A DNA stretch of 64,000 nucleotides from Zygnema cylindricum. Its lineage: Eukaryota > Streptophyta > Zygnematophyceae > Zygnematales > Zygnemataceae. Shown piece by piece: positions 59,283 to 64,000 of this stretch. The notes beneath the pieces are model-generated. The model did not search any database. It was given only the letters and a program-made list of their open reading frames with translations, and had not been told where the DNA came from. The DNA is taken from NCBI GenBank assembly GCA_037447655.1, contig JBBHKE010001171.1, positions 94,978 to 158,977 of the forward strand, written 5' to 3'. Each line of letters begins with the position of its first letter. Position 1 is the stretch's first letter. The position numbers and the translations under genes are program-made.

Positions 59283-62200
59283 ATGAAGGAAACCTTAGGC
59301 CCATTTATCAGAAGAGAGTTTCACGCAGCCATGAAATCTACTCCAAGTCCGCCAGACGTCAGCGAAAATACGAAATGGCGCAATATGATTCCTGTTCTCT
59401 ACGATTGGTTCTGTCATAACCATTTAGTATGGCCCTCACTGTCTTGCAGGTGCTCTCTTTGTAGGCTATTCATTTCTGATCTTTTTGTCTGCTTTAAAGC
59501 AGGTGTCTTTGCCTTCATAGCTCGATGTAGAATATGATATCGTGAATAATAACATATAAACCTTTTCTTGGTGGGGATAAGGATATGTAATTTTTTGTTA
59601 TTATGCAAAAAAAGTTAGGAAGTGAAAGAAAAAAAAAAAAAAACGTAAATAAATAAAATTAAAAAAAAAATCTTATATGTAAAATAATGCTCTCTCGTTC
59701 TCCAAAATGTGTACATTGGTGATCTATTACATTGGTGATCTATTGATAAGCAAACAACAGATCGCATTCACTTTAGGTTTTTTTTGGAAGAACCTCCGGC
59801 ATATGCAACTTTCTGGTTTTACATTAGATAAAATTTAAGGTTGAATAACTAAAGAAGTGGGAGGGTGCATGGAGTTCTACATTTTCTCTTCAGTATGATC
59901 AATGCGTCTAATTAAGCACATTTCAACATTTTTTTCTGGACGGTTTTTGCCACAGGCTCAAGTTTACTTAATTAGAGTCTTCATGTAGTGAAACTTGTAA
60001 GGGAGTTGCTTCACCTAATCTGGCTCTACACTGCTTGGGCTTAAGGTCTTGCTGTTATTTGTAAAGCAGGAATTTTTTCAGCAGTCACACATTCTTATTA
60101 AGTTCTAGCAGTGACGCTATTTATTGTTAGTGGTTTACTTTTGTAATCTCACTGGCTCATCTCTGAAAATTTGTTCAGTCAAAAGTCTCCGTCTAAAGGA
60201 AGATGGATTAATCACTGTCTCTCATTATCACCTTTTTGCATAATCACCCTTTACCATTTATGTGGACCAAACTATTCATATGAGGATGGCCACGCACATT
60301 ATGTTGTTTATTCAATCTGAACCCAGACCAGTTTTATTGATTTTTTCCCCATAAATTGAAGCGTCTTAATACCTGTATGCATTTACTGTTGTCAGCAGGC
60401 TACAGTATTTTACACTCAAAAAAGTGCTGTATGTATTATGTGGTATGGTCCAGTGAATCGCGGTTGATTGGAATTCAATCATCGTAACTTAGTTTGGTCA
60501 TTCTTTTATAATCTTTTTGCTAGGTTAACAAACTAATTATGTGGCAACATTGACTTGCAACTGGGGTACTTCTGTTTGTTTATGCACTTTTCTGAAACCC
60601 ATGTCTCACACTGCAACCTAGTTTGAATCCTGAAATCCTTGAAGTAAATTCTTAGTTTGAAGCCTGATACATATCAATTAGGCACCTTCTCAATAATGTC
60701 ATGGTCACCAGGACTCTTTTTGTTCAAGGCTTTTACAGGGCTCGAATGGTATTTTGAGCTGTTTGAAACAATGTACCCTTCTTAAAGTCCCATGTTCAAG
60801 GAGAGCGTTTGGTGGAGAAAGCAGTACACTGCCCATCGTTATTAGAGTTAATAACACTAATTCGGTCGCGACTTTTTTTGGCCAGAAATCACAAAATAGT
60901 GTTAACAACACTATTTCAGGACATGGACTACAATCTACCACGTTCCCTTGCACTATATTTGTATTATTAATTCTAATTTCGCATTAACACTAATGACGAA
61001 ATAATAACCTGTATGGAGCATTCCTGTATCTAAATGGTTTTGTTGCGAACTCTTCTTACAATCAAACATAGTTTAGACAACTTAACCAAGAATGCAGAAA
61101 CACACTGGGAAGATTCTGAAATGACATATATGTAAGCCTGCAATTTCAGTTACTATCTTATTTTCTGGGAAGCGCTAGGTTTCATGTTTAGTTCTAATTT
61201 ATTCAGTAGGCGAAATGGTCACGGAGATTCAAACTATTTGTTGAAAAGGAGATTCAGGCTTTCTAGGGCATAACAGGAGAAAGAATTTGTGATCCCGGGG
61301 ATTGTCATGAACCAGATGGGGGCCACGTGTGGAGGAGCTCCGTTACAAAGTGAAACAGAGGCTCTATCTCTCAGAGCAGGTGGGAACTGGCTTTCAAACA
61401 TGTTATGAACAGTATTTTCGGTGTAATCATAAAGCCAGCACCTACCTGCGGGAACTTGTGTAGTCAGGGCCAAATGTTTTGTGCTGTTTTTGTTCTTTTC
61501 CGTCGGTTTTCACAACGAATGCAACTGTTCAAAAAAGCTATCTAATATTTCTGTTGCAGGAGCCCTAAGCTACCTGCAAAACTAAAAATGTTCATACTAA
61601 TAAAGCTGAATTGAGGAGAAAAGCAAAGAATCCTTGGGATTGTTTAATAATGAATGTAGTTTAGGGTTTGTTGTTAACAGACGGATGGATCGGTTCCCAA
61701 CACACTTGTTGTCGCTACAGTGGAGGTTGTGAAGCCACGTGTGGCAGCAGCAGAGCACATCAACTCAGTATGTGTTTTTTCTTTACATAACCTTTAATTT
61801 TAAAGTCCAGGGATGATTGTTATTTTTTGCTTTCTGTGAAAAGGATTTGCTACCAAGTCTCTGTTTACGGCCTCCGAGTGTTTTGTATTTTGCAAGTCTA
61901 GGAAGTTGTTTGTTTGAATGTTTTGGGAATCTAATTTAGCATAATTGAGGAAAAGGCCGGATTACTTTTGAGAGTTATTGACAAGAGATTTCTGAGCTGA
62001 TTCGCAGTTTTCCTATGAGAACCGGTCACCATTCGTTCGGAAGACCAAAACTATTATCCACCCGGGTGAGGTGGGCCCCATCTTTTTACTTGGCGATGTT
62101 CTGTGCACTCCTCAAACTGAACTCTTTATAGAACATTCCTTTTTGTATGCTTTATATCTTTGCATTCTGAAATCCCTTTTTTTCACCTTTTTTTTCTCTC

Positions 62201-64000
62201 TGAGTCAATTAATGCTATGGATAGTGTGCCACGCGTAGTATTAAAATCTACTAGCACTTGGCTTAAAGTGTTTAAAGGGCTATCTCAATACGTTTCTCTA
62301 AATGTTTTATATTTTTTCTTGGCAAATGATAACTTCTGAGTTGTTTTGGACATCCCGTTTACCTTTTGAGGTTCAGAAATTTACATCTGAACCTCGTAAG
62401 TTCCTTAGCTAACTCCTGAGAAGCTTTCATTTAACGTACATTGATGCAATCGTTATGAAAGACACTGGATCTAAAAACCGTTTAGTTTGAACTTACATAA
62501 CTTACTCAACCTGGGGACTTATTTTGTAAGTTGTGATTAGAATGACGTAGGCGAGCTGTGATATCTGTGTGGGTACAACTCGATGGCTTTTGAATAGGAA
62601 ATTTTTAGAATATGTTAATGTCAGAGATTGATGTATTTTTATGTATGCCATTTTTTCCTCAAATTGATTAAACTTAAGGTTTTTGGGTGAAAAAGTGTTA
62701 TTCTCCTTGATGTAGAGTATTTTTTCCGGTTTTCCAATCATTGCTATAATTTGGCTTGCCACCAATTACTGAGAAACGGTGTGATGCCAAGACATTTGCA
62801 GACGTCAACTTATTAAACAATCCTATATGCTCTCCACACTTATTGTTGCTATTGCTGGCAATTTTACAGCCTTGTAAACAGCGCTAATGTACACCATTGT
62901 TGGTACAATCTTGCCTGGTCGGGTCCCCTTCATATTTATGTTTTGTATTTACCAGATCCACTTATATTGATATTAAAAAGTGATTGAATAAACATAATTT
63001 CTGGTGGTCAGTGATATTTGAAAAGCCAACCAGTGAAGCATATTTTATAGCTTTGTTTAGGAATGTTTGGTTTATCTTGTAGGTGAATCGTATTCGGGAA
63101 CTTCCACAGGCACAAAACATTCTTGCAACACATACAGACAGTCCTGAGGTGAAGTTTTGCGCTACCCGAGGTAGATTTTACATGTTAGGATATGGTTTAT
63201 TCTTCACCTTTTCAGAAAACTGTTCCATTGCAGTATTCTAATGAAAGTTAAAATTATTTTGGCTTTTTACAGTTTGAGCTCCTCAAGGTTCAAGGTAAAA
63301 AAGCACTATGCTAAGTAATTTTTAAAGCAGTGGAAGAAAAGGTAAAAGTGTGGTTTAGAAGATCTCAATAATGTGGTAGCAACCTTTTTTTGGGGGGGGG
63401 GGGTAGGTCATAAGAGCAGGATCTGAGCTTGAAAATTGGGATTTATCACAGGTATTCGTATGGAATGTCGACACACAACCAAATCGGTCTCCGATGGACG
63501 GGAAAGAAGGCCTGTCTTTAAAAGAGCCGTCGCGTCCAGACCTGGTACATGCTTCGTATGTTTATTCTTCATGTTGTCAAGATGCAATTATTCTTAGCTT
63601 ATAAGGCTGGGAGCTAGACATTTTATTTGCTGTATCTTGTAATTTGAAAAGTACACCATACATCGCAATTAGAGTCGTGAACTGCTTTAGTCGTTTTTTT
63701 TTCTGACCTAAAATCGAAAAATCATGTTTATAACATTGCATAAGAGTGGACATCAAGCCCTTACATCATCACTTTATCCTAAATTGCTATTGTTGGTCCT
63801 TAATTCTAATAATCCGTCACTCAAACTTCGACAAACTATAGTATAGTTTCTGTTCCTCTGTTGTCTTCCTTCTCCTGTTCCCTTTTCTCTGCTGTCCAGT
63901 TGCAGAGAATGGATCCATAAAAAGAACAAAAAAGGTGAATGTATTTCGTCCACACTTACTGAACTTCTTCTCAACTCCCATTATCTTCCTCATTTTTTTT
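59283..64000 (+). CDS. MSI4: MSI4/FVE-like WD40 histone-binding protein, 5' part
   Basis: Six exons in phase: 59283-59449, 61316-61379, 61681-61767, 62008-62070, 63083-63148 and 63452-63544, about 180 residues. The gene continues past the window edge. Signature stretches in order: ENTKWRNMIPVLYDWF, LVWPSLSCRWGP, YKVKQRLYLSEQTDGSVPN, EVVKPRVAAAEHI, PFVKKTK-like (PFVRKTKTIIHPGEVNRIRE), ILATHTDSPE and VFVWNVDTQPNR. These are the N-terminal helix and first blades of the RBBP4/MSI family, and the TDGSVPN and VVKPRVAAAEHI segments point to the MSI4/FVE subgroup. That protein works with histone deacetylase and Polycomb complexes in the nucleus; in Arabidopsis it represses FLC. The start could instead be the ATG at 59331. 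Introns 1 and 6 contain TA-target element relics. Confidence 0.93.
60827..61005. mobile_element. TA-target MITE relic in MSI4-like intron 1
   Basis: The left end CACTGCCCATCGTTATTAGA follows TA. The right end is degenerate (CACTAATGACGAAATAATAA region). The interior resembles the relics at 48626 and about 1926 (CACAAAATAGTGTTAACAAC and similar). Confidence 0.6.
63653..63750. mobile_element. Left end of a TA-target element in MSI4-like intron 6
   Basis: CACCATACATCGCAATTAGA follows TA and leads into AAAATCGAAAAATCATG..AACATTGC, reminiscent of the 60827 subfamily. The right end is not found. Confidence 0.4.

Noticed and set aside
61234-61473. Minus-strand frame at 61.2-61.5 kb
   Set aside because: It is the antisense of MSI4-like exon 2 and flanking intron; the plus-strand exon is clearly conserved (WGP, YKVKQRLYLSEQ).

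Overview
The window is nuclear DNA from a eukaryote, almost certainly a land plant. The evidence is a set of intron-rich genes with GT-AG junctions whose reading phases agree from exon to exon, a plant-type MSI4/FVE WD40 gene, a CBM22-GH10 xylanase, a secreted beta-propeller protein of the plant DPP6-N-like type, and a U2 snRNA gene with a plant-style USE and TATA box. I cannot name the species. The AT-rich, MITE-dense intergenic DNA with a pervasive GTACGG motif does not match an angiosperm I recognise, and a bryophyte or lycophyte is possible.

Layout. 1-4.6 kb: old, decayed repeats. 4.67-12.7 kb (minus): a gene of at least nine well-phased exons carrying a Crypton/DUF3504-type tyrosine-recombinase domain and a long Pro/Ser-rich tail. 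More exon-like segments run upstream to an ATG at 12681. 13.3-18.6 kb (plus, head-to-head): a CD2BP2/Lin1-like splicing protein with a C-terminal OCRE-like aromatic repeat. 20.0-28 kb: a recent tandem duplication of the 5' part of an M1 aminopeptidase (APM1-like) gene. The upstream copy keeps only exons 1-3 and ends against a LINE fragment; the downstream copy (25.5-33.1 kb) is complete, about 872 residues. 33-43 kb: mobile-element territory. 43.5-48.3 kb (plus): two-CBM22 GH10 xylanase. 49.87-50.06 kb (minus): U2 snRNA. 51.7-54.6 kb (plus): secreted TolB/WD40-like propeller protein. 56.3-58.1 kb (minus): dead hAT (DUF659) transposase. 59.3 kb to the window end (plus): MSI4/FVE, cut off at the edge.

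Three classes of non-autonomous DNA element can be defined by ends and target-site duplications: (a) elements ending CACCG...CGGTG at TA sites, present at about a dozen places and verified by an empty site in the duplicated locus; (b) elements ending CATAGTT...AACTATG with 8-bp duplications (hAT-like); (c) elements ending GGGYATGG or GGGTATGT with TAA duplications (PIF/Harbinger-like). No intact transposase for any of them is in the window.

The host genes have unrelated roles (splicing, protein turnover, wall xylan hydrolysis, chromatin). The strongest candidates for something undescribed are the intron-rich recombinase-derived gene, which appears to lack the catalytic tyrosine, and the duplicated aminopeptidase 5' end, which gives this locus two promoters and two sets of exons 1-3.
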